Source: Oscillatoriales cyanobacterium RM2_1_1 (GTDB lineage: Bacteria; Cyanobacteriota; Cyanobacteriia; Cyanobacteriales; Microcoleaceae). From it: DNA of 64,000 nt. Made by a program: the position numbers and the translations under genes. Below, in pieces: positions 25,725 to 35,272 of the stretch; within the stretch, counting starts at the first letter, position 1, and every line of letters begins with the position of its first letter. The notes below the pieces were generated by a model. It searched no databases. It was not told where the DNA came from and saw only the letters and a list, made by a program, of their open reading frames with translations. The stretch is taken from assembly GCA_012033335.1 (NCBI GenBank), contig JAAURB010000001.1, forward strand, positions 1-64,000, in the 5' to 3' direction.

Positions 25725-26411
25725 ATGATTCAGAATCCAATCATGAAACTGCAACGATCCACTTTGGTTTTAGTAGGATGTGCCTTGGGTTTGGGACTAT
25801 ACGCTTATGTTGGTGAAATCCGCCAGTCTGAACAACAGGCCAAAGTCAGCCAACAGGAGCAGCAAATCTTTGCCTTCTCCCGGGATGATGTCCAATCTTT
25901 TACCGTCACCACCCCAAACCAGACCATTACCGTTGAGCGTGGAGAAACAGGAGCGGCGGCCCAATCCCCCTGGAAAATCACGGCCCCCCAGCAAGTTCCC
26001 GCCAATCAGGCCACTGTAGACGAGCTGCTGAGACAACTGACCACCAATCCAGTGTTGCCCTCTGATGTCACCCCTGGGGCAACTGCTGGGATTCGCAGGT
26101 TCACAGCTAAACCGGAACAACTCCAAGACTATGGTCTAGAGGGCTCCGGCAATCAAGTCGAAGTCAAGCTAAAAAATTCCACAACCCACCGTCTGGTATT
26201 TGGGACATTAGATTTTAGCAATGTCCATCTCTATGCCCAGGCCGATCCCCCTCAAGCCCCCACAGATCCGATTTTTGTCCTGTTGGTTCCGGCCTCCGTG
26301 TTGGCTGCGGCATCGCTTCCCCTCGATGAGTGGAAATTGCCTGCTACCTCCCCGGCAGACCCAGAAACTCCCCCAGAAACTCCATCAGAACCCAGTTCAA
26401 CCTCTAACTGA
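25725..26411 (+). CDS. DUF4340 domain protein
   Basis: About 228 residues. One N-terminal membrane anchor (STLVLVGCALGLGLYAYVG) precedes a periplasmic DUF4340 region (IFAFSRDDVQSFTVTT...ITVERGE...WKITAPQQVPANQATVDELLRQL) and a Pro/Glu/Thr-rich tail. It is the usual last gene of the GldA/F/G-type ABC cluster and presumably works with the GldG-like protein outside the membrane. AGGA 7 nt before the ATG at 25725 decides the start; a TTG at 25707 would add six residues. Confidence 0.82.
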   Translation: MIQNPIMKLQRSTLVLVGCALGLGLYAYVGEIRQSEQQAKVSQQEQQIFAFSRDDVQSFTVTTPNQTITVERGETGAAAQSPWKITAPQQVPANQATVDELLRQLTTNPVLPSDVTPGATAGIRRFTAKPEQLQDYGLEGSGNQVEVKLKNSTTHRLVFGTLDFSNVHLYAQADPPQAPTDPIFVLLVPASVLAAASLPLDEWKLPATSPADPETPPETPSEPSSTSN

Positions 26412-26448
26412 ATTTTGCCTCAGCCTTATTGGTCAGGTCAGGGAATTG

Positions 26449-26482
26449 GATGAACCCAAATTTTAGATGAACCCAAATTTTA
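26449..26482 (+). repeat. Perfect 17-bp tandem duplication
   Basis: GATGAACCCAAATTTTA occurs twice head to tail (26449-26465, 26466-26482) in the spacer between the DUF4340 gene and tilS. Confidence 0.95.
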
Positions 26483-26573
26483 AAAGTTCCCCTGACTCCA
26501 GAGTACAAGCACTTCTCAGCCCCGAGAGTATGTCAAACTGTGGGAGAGTGAATATTGGGTCGATTTTAGCTAA

Positions 26574-27658
26574 ATGTCTGCTCAGCCTCCCTGGACTGAA
26601 CTTCATGCCCAACTCCATCGCACCCTGCGATCTCGTCTGTTGCTTCCTCAGACCGAACGGTTGCTGGTTGCGGTCTCTGGAGGTCAAGATTCCCTATGCT
26701 TGATCAAGCTTTTACGGGACTTACAGCCGAAGTGGGGTTGGGAATTGGCTATGGTTCACTGCGATCATGGTTGGCGATCTGACTCCCGGGCCAATGCCGA
26801 TTACGTTGAATCCCTGGCCCACCATTGGAATCTCCCCTGCCATCAAGCCAGGGCATCTGAAATCGGGAAAAGTGAAGCCTGGGCTCGGCAATGGCGCTAT
26901 CAAGTTTTGGCAGAAACTGCAGGCAAGTTTGGCTACAGTCACATTGTTACAGGCCACACGGCAAGCGATCGCGCTGAAACTCTACTCTACAATTTAATCC
27001 GGGGCAGTGGTGCCGATGGGTTACAAGCCCTAGTCTGGCGACGAGCTTTGCCGCTAGATTCTGGAACTTCTGGATCGCAACCCTCTCAATTATTATCTAA
27101 ACCCCTGTGGTTAGTCCGTCCGCTGCTGGAGATGACTCGGACTCAAACGGAGAAATTTTGCCAGGATCAGGGGTTGAGGATTTGGCAGGATAGCACCAAT
27201 CAGGATCTTCACTATGCCCGCAATCGAATTCGTCAGGAACTCTTACCCTACCTACAGACCCACTTTAATCCCCAAGCTGAACACGCCCTAGCTCAAACCG
27301 CCGAACTCCTACAAGCCGAAGTAGAGTTTCTCGAACAGGCTGCGGCGGAGCTTTACCAAAAGGCTCTGGCATCCGCTCAATGGGGGGAATGCTTGACGGA
27401 GCCTTTGACGTTCCGGTACTTGATCGTCAAATCCTGCGGGAAGCTTCCCTGGCCCTCCAACGGCGAGTGATGCGCCAGATCCTGTATAGGATGTTGCCCC
27501 AGGCTCCCAGTTTCGCTCAGATTGAGAAATTAATTGGACTCATCTCAGCCCCCAACCGTTCCCAAACCGATCCATTTCCGGGGGGACTGATTGCAGTGGT
27601 TGACCATCCCTGGATTAGATTCGAGGGCGGCCACAATGGCCGAAATCATTCCAACTGA
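26574..27658 (+). pseudogene. tilS: tRNA(Ile)-lysidine synthase TilS, frameshifted at a G run
   Basis: The first frame (to 27470) holds the full PP-loop N-type ATPase domain: VAVSGGQDSLCLIKLL (SGGxDS at about 35-40), HCDHGWR, VTGHTASDRAETLLYNLIRGSGADG, and the QDSTNQDLHYARNRIRQELLP motif. TilS makes lysidine in the wobble position of tRNA-Ile(CAU) and is normally essential. After AQWG the frame runs into foreign-looking residues. The natural continuation MLDGAFDVPVLDRQILREAS...RVMRQILYRML...PSFAQIEKLIGLI...NRSQTDPFPGG is in the -1 frame to 27658. One extra G in the GGGGGG run at 27382-27387 would restore a single ~360-residue protein. A sequencing error is a serious alternative. The end overlaps the GerMN gene tail to tail by 13 bp. 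Confidence 0.88.
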
Positions 27659-28374
27659 AATTCCGTGGAAAAATTGGTGCGGGTGGTGGGTTGAGGAACT
27701 TCTAATCCTTCCCCGCCTAAACGCTCCAAGGGCTGCCCGGCCACGGAAATCCAGACCTTGGCCTCAGGGTTTAGGCTGGTTGCGGTATAAACCACCTGCC
27801 CCAAACGGCCCATCATTGAAGCGCTGCCGCCTCCCTGGGTGAATTCTGGGGATAAGTCAACGTACACTTCATTCCCTTGAGTTTTGAGACTGAGTAACCG
27901 GGTATTGGGTGGAATTTCACTGGTTTGGGCTGGAGTGGAAGCATTCGTCAATAAAGCATTGAAAGCCGTTTCTAAGGCGACAGTCGGATCTGTATTGGGC
28001 TTCAGGGGAATCGGCCTGGCAGCCAGTTGCATCTGCCCATTATCATCCTGAAGCCAGTAGATATCAACGGATGGCTGAACCGCTGACGTTTCAGGATCAG
28101 GGGATGGACTTTGGATGACTTCAGGAGGGATGGCTTGCGGTGGTGGGGCTTCCGGAGTAGTCTGCGGAACCGGTGCGGGAATGGATTGAGGACTCTCTGG
28201 AGGAATCGGTTTTAGGAGAAAATCGGCTGGGGATTCCGGAGGGGCAAGCAGGTCGGCAGGGGAATTTTGGGAGGCTGTCCACCAAGCCACTCCGCCACCC
28301 ACCGTGAGAATCACGGCGGCAACCCCTGCGACTGCAACAACGGGACGATTACGTAAATTGTTTGGTTCTTTCAT
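27646..28374 (-). CDS. GerMN-domain membrane protein
   Basis: A 242-residue protein. One N-terminal membrane segment (VVAVAGVAAVILTVGGGVAWW, first half quoted here only as a signal anchor) is followed by a long Pro/Glu/Gln-rich linker (about 40-110) and a C-terminal GerMN domain (about 125-240: ALETAFNALLTN, VYVDLSPEF, GGSASMMGRLGQVVYTATSLNP, VWISVAGQPLE). GerMN domains are found in spore germination protein GerM and LpqB. In cyanobacteria they are probably cell-wall associated. It is downstream of ndk on the same strand, but the ndk terminator separates the two. Confidence 0.85.
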   Translation of the reverse strand: MKEPNNLRNRPVVAVAGVAAVILTVGGGVAWWTASQNSPADLLAPPESPADFLLKPIPPESPQSIPAPVPQTTPEAPPPQAIPPEVIQSPSPDPETSAVQPSVDIYWLQDDNGQMQLAARPIPLKPNTDPTVALETAFNALLTNASTPAQTSEIPPNTRLLSLKTQGNEVYVDLSPEFTQGGGSASMMGRLGQVVYTATSLNPEAKVWISVAGQPLERLGGEGLEVPQPTTRTNFSTEFQLE

Positions 28375-28563
28375 CAGATACCTCTGAAGTTTGAAGCTTA
28401 GAATTTAGAGCGTGAGATTTTAAGGATGAGATTCAAGCTGGAGATCAGTCACTACATTCTATGACTCCAGGAGTCCGGGAGAAGTTCGGACAGGGTTGAT
28501 AGACAACGTACAACAGTTAGGGCAACGTGTTGTGCCGTAGATGATTGACTGAAGCCCATCTCC

Positions 28564-28594
28564 AAAAAGTCAGGCTTCGCCATGGCGAAGCCTG
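28564..28594 (-). terminator. Rho-independent terminator of ndk
   Basis: A 24-nt perfect palindrome (28571-28594; arms CAGGCTTCGCC and its complement) is followed on the minus strand by ACTTTTTGG. It lies 45 bp past the ndk stop codon. Confidence 0.75.
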
Positions 28595-28638
28595 AAGTTC
28601 AAAGTAAAATCCATTTTCAAACAGGCTATTGATCTCAG

Positions 28639-29088
28639 TTACTCAACCAACCAAGCCTTAGCTGTAGACTCCCAACTGACCAGTTCTTCATCCTTGAACC
28701 AGAGGCTAATTTCTTTTTGAGCTGTTTCAGGAGCATCAGAACCATGGATGATATTGCGACCGATACTCACGGCAAAATCTCCCCGAATTGTGCCTGGTTC
28801 GGCATTGAGCGGATTAGTTGCCCCAATCATCTTCCGGGCTGAAGCAATCACCCCATCCCCTTCCCAAACCATCGCCAACAACGGGCCAGAAATAATAAAA
28901 TTGACCAGATCAGCAAAGAAGGGGCGTTCCCGGTGAACGTCGTAGTGACTCTCTGCCAGTTCCCGACTCACCTGAACCAACTTCAGACCCACCAGGGCAA
29001 ATCCCTTGGCTTCAAAGCGACTGATGATTTCTCCGACTAGTCCCCGCTGAACTCCATCAGGTTTAATGGCTAAGAATGTCCGTTCCAA
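28639..29088 (-). CDS. ndk: Nucleoside diphosphate kinase
   Basis: Balances nucleoside triphosphate pools by a phospho-His mechanism. From a TTG at 29088 the protein is 149 residues: (M)[44 protein letters not shown] and the active-site [14 protein letters not shown], where His is the phosphorylated residue. An in-frame ATG at 29157 would add 23 residues that homologues lack. GAGGA 7 nt before the TTG supports the shorter form. It is monocistronic, with its own terminator at 28564-28594. Confidence 0.95.
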   Translation of the reverse strand: MERTFLAIKPDGVQRGLVGEIISRFEAKGFALVGLKLVQVSRELAESHYDVHRERPFFADLVNFIISGPLLAMVWEGDGVIASARKMIGATNPLNAEPGTIRGDFAVSIGRNIIHGSDAPETAQKEISLWFKDEELVSWESTAKAWLVE

Positions 29089-29329
29089 ACTTTTTTCCTC
29101 AAATTGATCGAAACCTACACCATTCAGATTAACGTGTTCGGGAACCTTAGGAACCACAATTAAAGAACATTGATTTTTGCAGGGGGGTTGAAGTCTGTAG
29201 CAGCTTACCCACAGCTCAATTCAACCTCCAGATATTATTTGACAGGCTATTCAACTGGCTATTCAACCGGCTGTTCAACTGGTAATCCTCAGCCCGACTT
29301 TAGCCCTTTGGGGCACAAGGCAGCCCTTT

Positions 29330-29368
29330 AAAAAAAAGGGCTAAGATGAACTCGGTTCATCTTAGCCC
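29330..29368 (-). terminator. Strong rho-independent terminator of the EF-G gene
   Basis: A 14-bp perfect stem (GGGCTAAGATGAAC with its complement, 3-nt loop, 29338-29368) is followed on the minus strand by eight T (29330-29337). It lies 128 bp past the stop codon of fusA. Confidence 0.9.
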
Positions 29369-29495
29369 CTGAATCTTGCATTTGCGATCGCAAATGACTG
29401 GTGAAATTGTTGATTTGTGAATTGTGCGCCACCATTCTCGTCAGAGCATTTGAGAATGCATTTTAAGGCGCTGGAGGCTCTCTCCGGAAGCAGAA

Positions 29496-31580
29496 TTACT
29501 TCGCCGCTTGACGTTCTTTTGCTTCTTTGATCACTTCCTCCGCCACATTGCTGGGGCAAGGGGCATAGTGGGAGAATTCCATGGAGAACTGACCCCGACC
29601 GGAAGTCATGGTTCTCAAGTCCCCAATGTAGCCAAACATCTCACTCAGGGGAGCGTCTGCTTTGATGCGAGAGCCAATTGGCGTAGAATCCTGGGACTTG
29701 ATCATGCCCCGGCGACGGTTGAGGTCACCAATCACATCTCCCACGTGATCATCGGGGGTAAACACATCCACTTTCATGATTGGTTCCAGGAGTTGGGGTC
29801 CAGCCTTGGGATAACTCTGACGATAGGCCGCTCTGGCCGCAATTTCAAAGGCCAGGGCCGAGGAGTCAACCGCGTGGAAGCCTCCATCTGTGAGAGTCAC
29901 CTTCAAATCCACGCAGGGATAACCCGCCAGTAGACCCTTATCAACGCTGGTTTCAAAACCCTTTTCTACCGCCGGAATATATTCCCTGGGGACATTTCCT
30001 CCCGTTACCTTGGATTCAAACACAAAGCCACTGCCTACTTCACCGGGTTCAACGACATAGTCAATCTTGGCGTATTGACCGGAACCCCCGGATTGTTTCT
30101 TGTGGGTGTAGTTGTCTGGGAGCACTTTGGTGATGGATTCCCGATAGGCAACCTGGGGCTTACCAATTTCTGCATCCACCCCATAAGTACGCCGGAGAAT
30201 ATCCACTTTGATATCTAGGTGCAGTTCTCCCATGCCTTTGATGATCACCTCATTGCTTTCCTGGTCTGTCTCCACGCGAAAGGATGGATCCTCCTGTACC
30301 ATCTTGCTCAAGGCCATGCCCATTTTCTCCATGGAGCCTTTGTCCTTGGGCTTGATCGCAATGGAGATTACTGGGTCGGGGAATACCATCGGTTCGAGGG
30401 TTGCAGGTTGTTTTGGATCGCAGATGGTATGTCCGGTTTGGACGTTTTTCAAGCCAACCACCGCGACAATGTCTCCAGCCTGGGCTGAATCCACTTCTTC
30501 CCGGTTATTGGCGTGCATTTCCACCAAACGACCAATCCGCTCGGTTTTACCCGTTGCCGTATTCAGCACCGTGTCTCCCTTGGATAGGGTTCCAGAATAA
30601 ATCCGGGTAAAGGTGAGGGCTCCATATTTGTCATCCATAATCTTGAATGCCAGGGCCCGCAAAGGCTTTTCTGGATCAACATAGGCAAGGCCGCCGGTAC
30701 TATTACCCTCGAGATCCACCTCTGGCTGAGGTTTGACCTCTGTAGGACTGGGCAGGTAATCAATCACTGCATCCAGAACGAGCTGTACCCCCTTGTTCTT
30801 GAAAGAGGAACCGCCGTAGGTGGGGAAAAATGCCAGGTCAAGGGTGCCTTTGCGAATGCAGCGCTTCAGGGTCTCAATATCAGGCTCCTCCCCTTCCAGA
30901 TATTTCTCCATCACCTCGTCGTCATGTTCGACCGCTAGTTCGATTAGTTGCTCCCGGTATTCTTCTACCAGATCCACCATATCCGCAGGAACATCCTTGA
31001 TTTCGTAATTTTCTGGCAATCCAGAGTCATCCCAGATCCAGGCTTTGCGGGTGAGCAAATCCACAACCCCAACAAACTCAGTTTCAATCCCGATGGGCAA
31101 TACCATCACCAAGGGCTTGGCCCCGAGCATTTTGTCAACCTGCTTCACGACGCGATAAAAGTCAGCTCCGGTACGGTCGAGCTTGTTGATGTAGATAATC
31201 CGAGCTACTTTGGAGTCGTTGGCGTAGCGCCAGTTGGTTTCAGATTGGGGCTCTACCCCCCCTGAACCGCAAAACACTCCAATTCCACCATCCAAAACCT
31301 TAAGAGAACGATAGACCTCAATTGTGAAATCAACGTGACCGGGAGTGTCGATGATGTTGAATTGGTGGTCTCTCCAAAAGCAAGTGGTAGCCGCCGACTG
31401 AATCGTAATGCCCCGCTCTTGCTCCTGCTCCATGAAGTCGGTTGTTGCTGCACCTTCATGAACTTCGCCAATTTTATGGATCTTCCCAGTCAGTTTTAAG
31501 ATTCTTTCTGTAGTCGTAGTTTTACCAGCATCAACGTGAGCGAAGATGCCAATATTCCGATAAAGCGCGAGGTCTTTCAT
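29496..31580 (-). CDS. fusA: Elongation factor G (paralogous, outside the str operon)
   Basis: A 694-residue translational GTPase. G1 is AHVDAGKT, with the switch I TERILKL...EQERGIT and G3 DTPGHVDF. G4 is NKLD with [14 protein letters not shown], and all domains II-V are present (GELHLDI..., [32 protein letters not shown]). It catalyses translocation on the ribosome. The sequence starts [19 protein letters not shown] instead of the MARTxPLERxRNIGI of the canonical cyanobacterial EF-G. It is not flanked by rpsL, rpsG or tufA, so it is likely the second EF-G that cyanobacteria carry. The specialised role of that copy is not known to me. Very strong terminator downstream. Confidence 0.93.
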   Translation of the reverse strand: MKDLALYRNIGIFAHVDAGKTTTTERILKLTGKIHKIGEVHEGAATTDFMEQEQERGITIQSAATTCFWRDHQFNIIDTPGHVDFTIEVYRSLKVLDGGIGVFCGSGGVEPQSETNWRYANDSKVARIIYINKLDRTGADFYRVVKQVDKMLGAKPLVMVLPIGIETEFVGVVDLLTRKAWIWDDSGLPENYEIKDVPADMVDLVEEYREQLIELAVEHDDEVMEKYLEGEEPDIETLKRCIRKGTLDLAFFPTYGGSSFKNKGVQLVLDAVIDYLPSPTEVKPQPEVDLEGNSTGGLAYVDPEKPLRALAFKIMDDKYGALTFTRIYSGTLSKGDTVLNTATGKTERIGRLVEMHANNREEVDSAQAGDIVAVVGLKNVQTGHTICDPKQPATLEPMVFPDPVISIAIKPKDKGSMEKMGMALSKMVQEDPSFRVETDQESNEVIIKGMGELHLDIKVDILRRTYGVDAEIGKPQVAYRESITKVLPDNYTHKKQSGGSGQYAKIDYVVEPGEVGSGFVFESKVTGGNVPREYIPAVEKGFETSVDKGLLAGYPCVDLKVTLTDGGFHAVDSSALAFEIAARAAYRQSYPKAGPQLLEPIMKVDVFTPDDHVGDVIGDLNRRRGMIKSQDSTPIGSRIKADAPLSEMFGYIGDLRTMTSGRGQFSMEFSHYAPCPSNVAEEVIKEAKERQAAK

Positions 31581-31963
31581 ACTTACTCTCTTGGTTACGT
31601 GAAACGGTGGATAACTGCCTTTAAGTGGGTTAATGGAGAGGGAGAATTGAGCTTCCCTCCCGGAATATCTGAAAAGTAAGTCAGAGACTTCTCAGAGTGC
31701 GTTACCAGGTTCCAACCTCAATCCCTCAAAATCGAAGTTGAAAGGGTTGTTAACGCTTAGATTTATATTGCTGATTTTGACATATTCTCACCGTTAAAGT
31801 ACGGAGGATTTTCCACACCTCCCGGTACTGAATTCCTGACAAAATATGACCTGCACTCTGAATAGAGCCATGGGTATCATTTGCGCCGCCCTGCTCTAGC
31901 TGAACCCCACCGGCCCATAACCCGAGAATAATTGGTATATCTCTGACAAACCTTCTGACAAAC
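31581..31963. other. 383-bp spacer upstream of fusA
   Basis: Contains the presumed fusA promoter/leader and the 3' flank of the RTX remnant. A short G/C-rich inverted segment (GGGAGAATTGAGCTTCCCTCCC, 31640-31661) is visible. No gene is supported; the minus-strand frames here are shadows. Confidence 0.45.
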
Positions 31964-32683
31964 CTAAAGCAAGACAAAATCCTCCGCCGTAATTTGGGCT
32001 GCATCCAATACAAGAACAGTAGGATCGCCCCCAACATTGGCATTTAGGATTGTCAAAACCTGATCGGTGGCGGCTAGCCTGATGGCGATATCCGTTGATT
32101 CCGCTGACCATTCGACCTCAGGTGGCAGGTTCAACAGTGTTGCGTCATTGCCGAGGGGAGCAATTGATAGATCCTCAACTGTCAAACCGGCGGGAAGTCC
32201 AAGTCTATCAATCCCATCCTCAAAGTCTGCTACTAGGTCAAATTCGTTATTGATTTCAACGGCGAAGACATCCTCAACCTCGTCCCCAGTAAACAAGACA
32301 GCCTTAGAACCGCCTGTCAACAGGTCAAATCCCGTACCGCCCCTCAGGGTATCATTGCCGCCGTCCCCCTCAAGATCATCGGTACCAACATCCCCGGAGA
32401 GCAACTCATTTCCTAAACCACCCCGTAGCAGGTCATTGCCCTGACCGCCAAAGAAGAAATTATCTCCTCCAGCTCTTCCTTGTTCATTCAGAAAATCATT
32501 TCCAGGCCCACCCAGTAATGTGTCGTCTCCCAACCCTCCTTCTAGTCCATCATCATCTAAATCTCCCCACAAGAGATCATTCCCATCACCTCCATTACTG
32601 CGGTCAGCCCCAGCCCCACCGTAGAAAATATCGTTGCCCAGTCCGCCAGTGAAGAAATCGGCGTTGCTGAATGATTCATTGCA
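31964..32683 (-). pseudogene. RTX calcium-binding repeat protein, 5'-truncated remnant
   Basis: About 240 codons. The first ~110 are nonapeptide RTX repeats (GGLGNDIFYGG, GGLGDDTLLGGPGNDFL, GGQGNDLLRGG, GGNDTLRGG), which wrap Ca2+ in a parallel beta-roll. The rest is a C-terminal module (VEDVFAVEINNEFDLVADFEDG...GIDRLGLPAGLTVEDLSI...TVLVLDAAQITAEDFVLL) common at the end of cyanobacterial RTX proteins, which leave by type I secretion. There is no start: upstream of a TTG at 32572 the frame stays open to a TGA at 32684-32686, exactly in the loop of a large palindrome. The N-terminal portion was evidently lost there. Confidence 0.8.
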
Positions 32684-32698
32684 TCATTCAGCAACGCC
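32660..32698. other. Perfect 16-bp palindrome at the RTX truncation point
   Basis: GGCGTTGCTGAATGAT (32660-32675), a 7-nt loop, then its exact complement (32683-32698). It marks the boundary where the RTX reading frame begins. No T-run follows on either side at typical distance. It could be the end of a mobile element, a deletion junction or a terminator. Confidence 0.7.
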
Positions 32699-32826
32699 AA
32701 TCAGTTTTCATTGTTGAAACAGGTACTGTTATTCCCCCAGAATTTCAAGCGGACATGGCGGGAGATGAGATCTTTTTTGTACCCGATGGATATTTCAGTG
32801 GTTCGGCATTTGAGAGCCTGATCTAA
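32671..32826 (+). other. Short plus-strand coding-like fragment (51 codons), unknown
   Basis: An ATG inside the palindrome opens a frame that from codon ~11 reads SVFIVETGTVIPPEFQADM, then GDEIFFVPDGYFSGSAFE, ending at TAA 32824-32826. Composition looks like the C-terminal end of a real protein rather than noise. No Shine-Dalgarno is apparent and I recognise no family. It probably is the tail of another gene joined at the same breakpoint. Confidence 0.35.
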
Positions 32827-33094
32827 TTAATTCTTATTAGTCCTGATTAACTCTTATCAAGTTTTTCTAGCCCCATCACGGTGGATCGTTTTCCTGATTG
32901 TGATGGGATATTTTCGTCTCTGGTTTTTCACCCGGGATACGGGGATTTTCAATCCCCTACTCTAGCACCATGAGAAACCCTGAATTGGATTTTAGTTCTG
33001 GCTGATCGGGAATAGAGCCGGATTCCATACATGTTTGTGATTGCTCTAGGGGGATGATGTGTCAGAATCTTGAGAGAGAGTTCATCAGATCAGC

Positions 33095-34054
33095 ATGAAA
33101 AAAGCTTTGATTTGCGGTATTTCGGGGCAGGATGGGGCCTATCTAGCCTCGTTATTGCTGCGAAAAGGTTATGGAGTGTGTGGGACTTCCCGGGATGCTC
33201 AAATGTCCTCATTTCGCAACTTATTGCGGTTGGGCATTCAGGATCAGATCAAGCTCGAATCCATGATTCTGACAGACTTTCGCAGTGTATTACAGATCTT
33301 GACTAAGTTTCAGCCTGACGAGGTTTATAACCTGGCGGCTCAAAGCTCCGTGGGGTTGTCCTTTGATCAACCCGTAGAAACCCTGGAAAGCATTGCCACC
33401 GGCACCCTGAATCTTCTAGAAGTGATCCGGTTTCTGGGGGGAAAGATTAGACTATATAGCGCTGGCTCCAGTGAATGTTTTGGGAACACCGGGGAACTGG
33501 CTGCCGACGAAGAAACTCCCTTTCGCCCCCGCAGTCCCTACGCTGTGGCCAAGGCTACAGCCTTTTGGGAAGTGGCAAACTACCGGGAAGCCTACGGATT
33601 ATTTGCCTGTTCCGGCATCCTGTTCAACCATGAATCTCCCCTGCGCCCGGAACGGTTTGTTACCCAGAAGATCGTGGGGGCCGCCTGCCGTATTGCCGCC
33701 GGGAGTCCGGAAAAGTTGTACCTGGGAAATATTTCGGTGCAACGGGACTGGGGTTGGGCTCCGGAATACGTGGAGGCCATGTATCTGATGTTGCAGCATC
33801 AGGAACCGGATGACTATGTGATCGCCACGGGGGAAACCTATGCCCTGGGGGATTTTGTGGCGATCGCCTTTGACTGTGTGGGGCTCAACTGGCAAGAGCA
33901 TGTTGAAATCGATCAGAGCTTGTTGCGACCCACCGATATTGCCTTCGGTCGGGCCAATCCCGGTAAAGCCAAAAGCAAGCTGGGATGGGAGGCCCAATAC
34001 AAAATGCCCCAGGTGGTACGGATGATGGCCAACGCTCGTCAGGCTGGAACTTGA
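33095..34054 (+). CDS. gmd: GDP-mannose 4,6-dehydratase-type SDR enzyme
   Basis: A 319-residue extended short-chain dehydrogenase. The NAD(P)-binding GISGQDGAYL lies near residues 8-17. Other motifs are DEVYNLAAQSSVGLSFDQP, the catalytic Tyr-Lys in SPYAVAKATAFW, LFNHESPLRPERFVTQKI and RDWGWAPEYVEAM. This set is diagnostic of GDP-mannose 4,6-dehydratase, first step to GDP-fucose, GDP-rhamnose or GDP-perosamine for surface glycans. Length is slightly below the usual 320-370. No epimerase/reductase partner is adjacent. The plus-strand gene 108 bp downstream has an unrelated function. Confidence 0.87.
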   Translation: MKKALICGISGQDGAYLASLLLRKGYGVCGTSRDAQMSSFRNLLRLGIQDQIKLESMILTDFRSVLQILTKFQPDEVYNLAAQSSVGLSFDQPVETLESIATGTLNLLEVIRFLGGKIRLYSAGSSECFGNTGELAADEETPFRPRSPYAVAKATAFWEVANYREAYGLFACSGILFNHESPLRPERFVTQKIVGAACRIAAGSPEKLYLGNISVQRDWGWAPEYVEAMYLMLQHQEPDDYVIATGETYALGDFVAIAFDCVGLNWQEHVEIDQSLLRPTDIAFGRANPGKAKSKLGWEAQYKMPQVVRMMANARQAGT

Positions 34055-34162
34055 TTTTTATAGAAAACTTTATTAAAAAACTCCAACAGAAAACTCCAAT
34101 AAAAAACTTCAATCAACTCCAGTACTCAGAACATCTTGCCCTTCCTATTACTCCTCGAGCTG

Positions 34163-35230
34163 ATGAAACTCCAGATCCAACCCTTCACCGTCAATAAACA
34201 ATTTCCTCTCACTATTAGTCGTGGCACTACCGCCCAGTCCACTAATCTCTGGGTGCGGCTGGAACAGGAAGGAGTTGAAGGTTGGGGAGAGGCCTCGCCA
34301 TTTTCCATTGGAGCTCAACCCCAGACTTCAGCCGCTTTGATCTCAGCCCTGGAACTATTAATCCCCCTGTTAGGTTCCCTGCATCCCCTGGAGCGCCAGC
34401 GGATCGAACAGGTACTCGACCACCATGCCATCCCGTCCGCCGCCCGAGCCGCCATTGATCTAGCCCTCTGGGACTGGATGGGAAAGCGAGTGGGATTACC
34501 CCTGTGGCAGCTCTGGGGATTGAATCATGATCCAATGGTGCCCTTCTCCGTCACCATCGGAATTAATACCCCCGAGCAAGCCGCCCGCCGAACTCAGGCA
34601 TGGCTGGAGTTGATTGACCCTCAGATGCTCAAAATCAAGCTGGGCAGTCCGGCGGGGCTAGCTGCCGATCAGGCTATGTTTACTGCCGTTCAAGCTGTCG
34701 CCCCTCCCCAGACAGGGTTCTGTGTGGATGCCAACGGGGGTTGGCCATTGGCGGCGGCCCTGACCATGGCGGAGTGGCTTGCCGCCGCCAATGTCAAATA
34801 TATCGAACAACCCCTGGCTCCGACGGTTCCATTGGATCAATGGGCTGAACTATCAGCGCGATCGCCCCTGCCGATTTTTGCCGATGAAAGTTGCTTGACC
34901 AGTCCGGACATCCCCCGATTGGCTGCGGTTGTTCAAGGAGTTAATATTAAACTGATGAAATCGGGGGGGCTAGGGGAAGCCCGGCGGATGATTCATACGG
35001 CTAAGGCTCACGGTTTACAGGTGATGTTGGGGTGCTATTCCGACAGTGCCCTAGCCAACACGGCCGCCGCCCATCTCTCTTCCCTGGCGGATTATCTGGA
35101 TCTAGATTCCCATTTAAACCTGGTTGATGATCCATTCCAGGGGGCAAACATACAAAACGGACGGTTGTTACCGCCAGCTTTACCCGGTTTGGGCGTAGGA
35201 CTTCGGGTCGAATCTGAGAAAGCGTTATAA
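34163..35230 (+). CDS. Dipeptide epimerase (L-Ala-D/L-Glu epimerase type), enolase superfamily
   Basis: About 355 residues starting MKLQIQPFTVNKQFPLTISR. Enolase-superfamily residues are in order: KxK in MLKIKLGS, Asp in FCVDANGGW, Glu in IEQPL, Asp-Glu in FADES and Lys in VNIKLMKSGGL. Close to the C-terminus DYLDLDSH supplies the DxD pair that in Ala-Glu epimerases binds the dipeptide amino group, so I prefer this over o-succinylbenzoate synthase (MenC), which has the same fold. Likely role: recycling of murein peptides. The frame extends to 34136, but the internal ATG matches homologous starts. The next gene begins 42 bp later. Confidence 0.8.
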   Translation: MKLQIQPFTVNKQFPLTISRGTTAQSTNLWVRLEQEGVEGWGEASPFSIGAQPQTSAALISALELLIPLLGSLHPLERQRIEQVLDHHAIPSAARAAIDLALWDWMGKRVGLPLWQLWGLNHDPMVPFSVTIGINTPEQAARRTQAWLELIDPQMLKIKLGSPAGLAADQAMFTAVQAVAPPQTGFCVDANGGWPLAAALTMAEWLAAANVKYIEQPLAPTVPLDQWAELSARSPLPIFADESCLTSPDIPRLAAVVQGVNIKLMKSGGLGEARRMIHTAKAHGLQVMLGCYSDSALANTAAAHLSSLADYLDLDSHLNLVDDPFQGANIQNGRLLPPALPGLGVGLRVESEKAL

Positions 35231-35272
35231 GCTTTAAGGGTAAGCAAAAGGGAATCCGGAACTTGGGAGCGG

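Noticed and set aside
29379-29396. Palindrome CATTTGCGATCGCAAATG near the EF-G terminator as a special operator
   Set aside because: It is an extended HIP1 site, which is abundant across this sequence and cyanobacterial genomes in general.
34163-35230. Assignment as o-succinylbenzoate synthase (menC)
   Set aside because: The DxD pair near the C-terminus (DYLDLDSH) favours a dipeptide epimerase; the fold alone cannot separate them.
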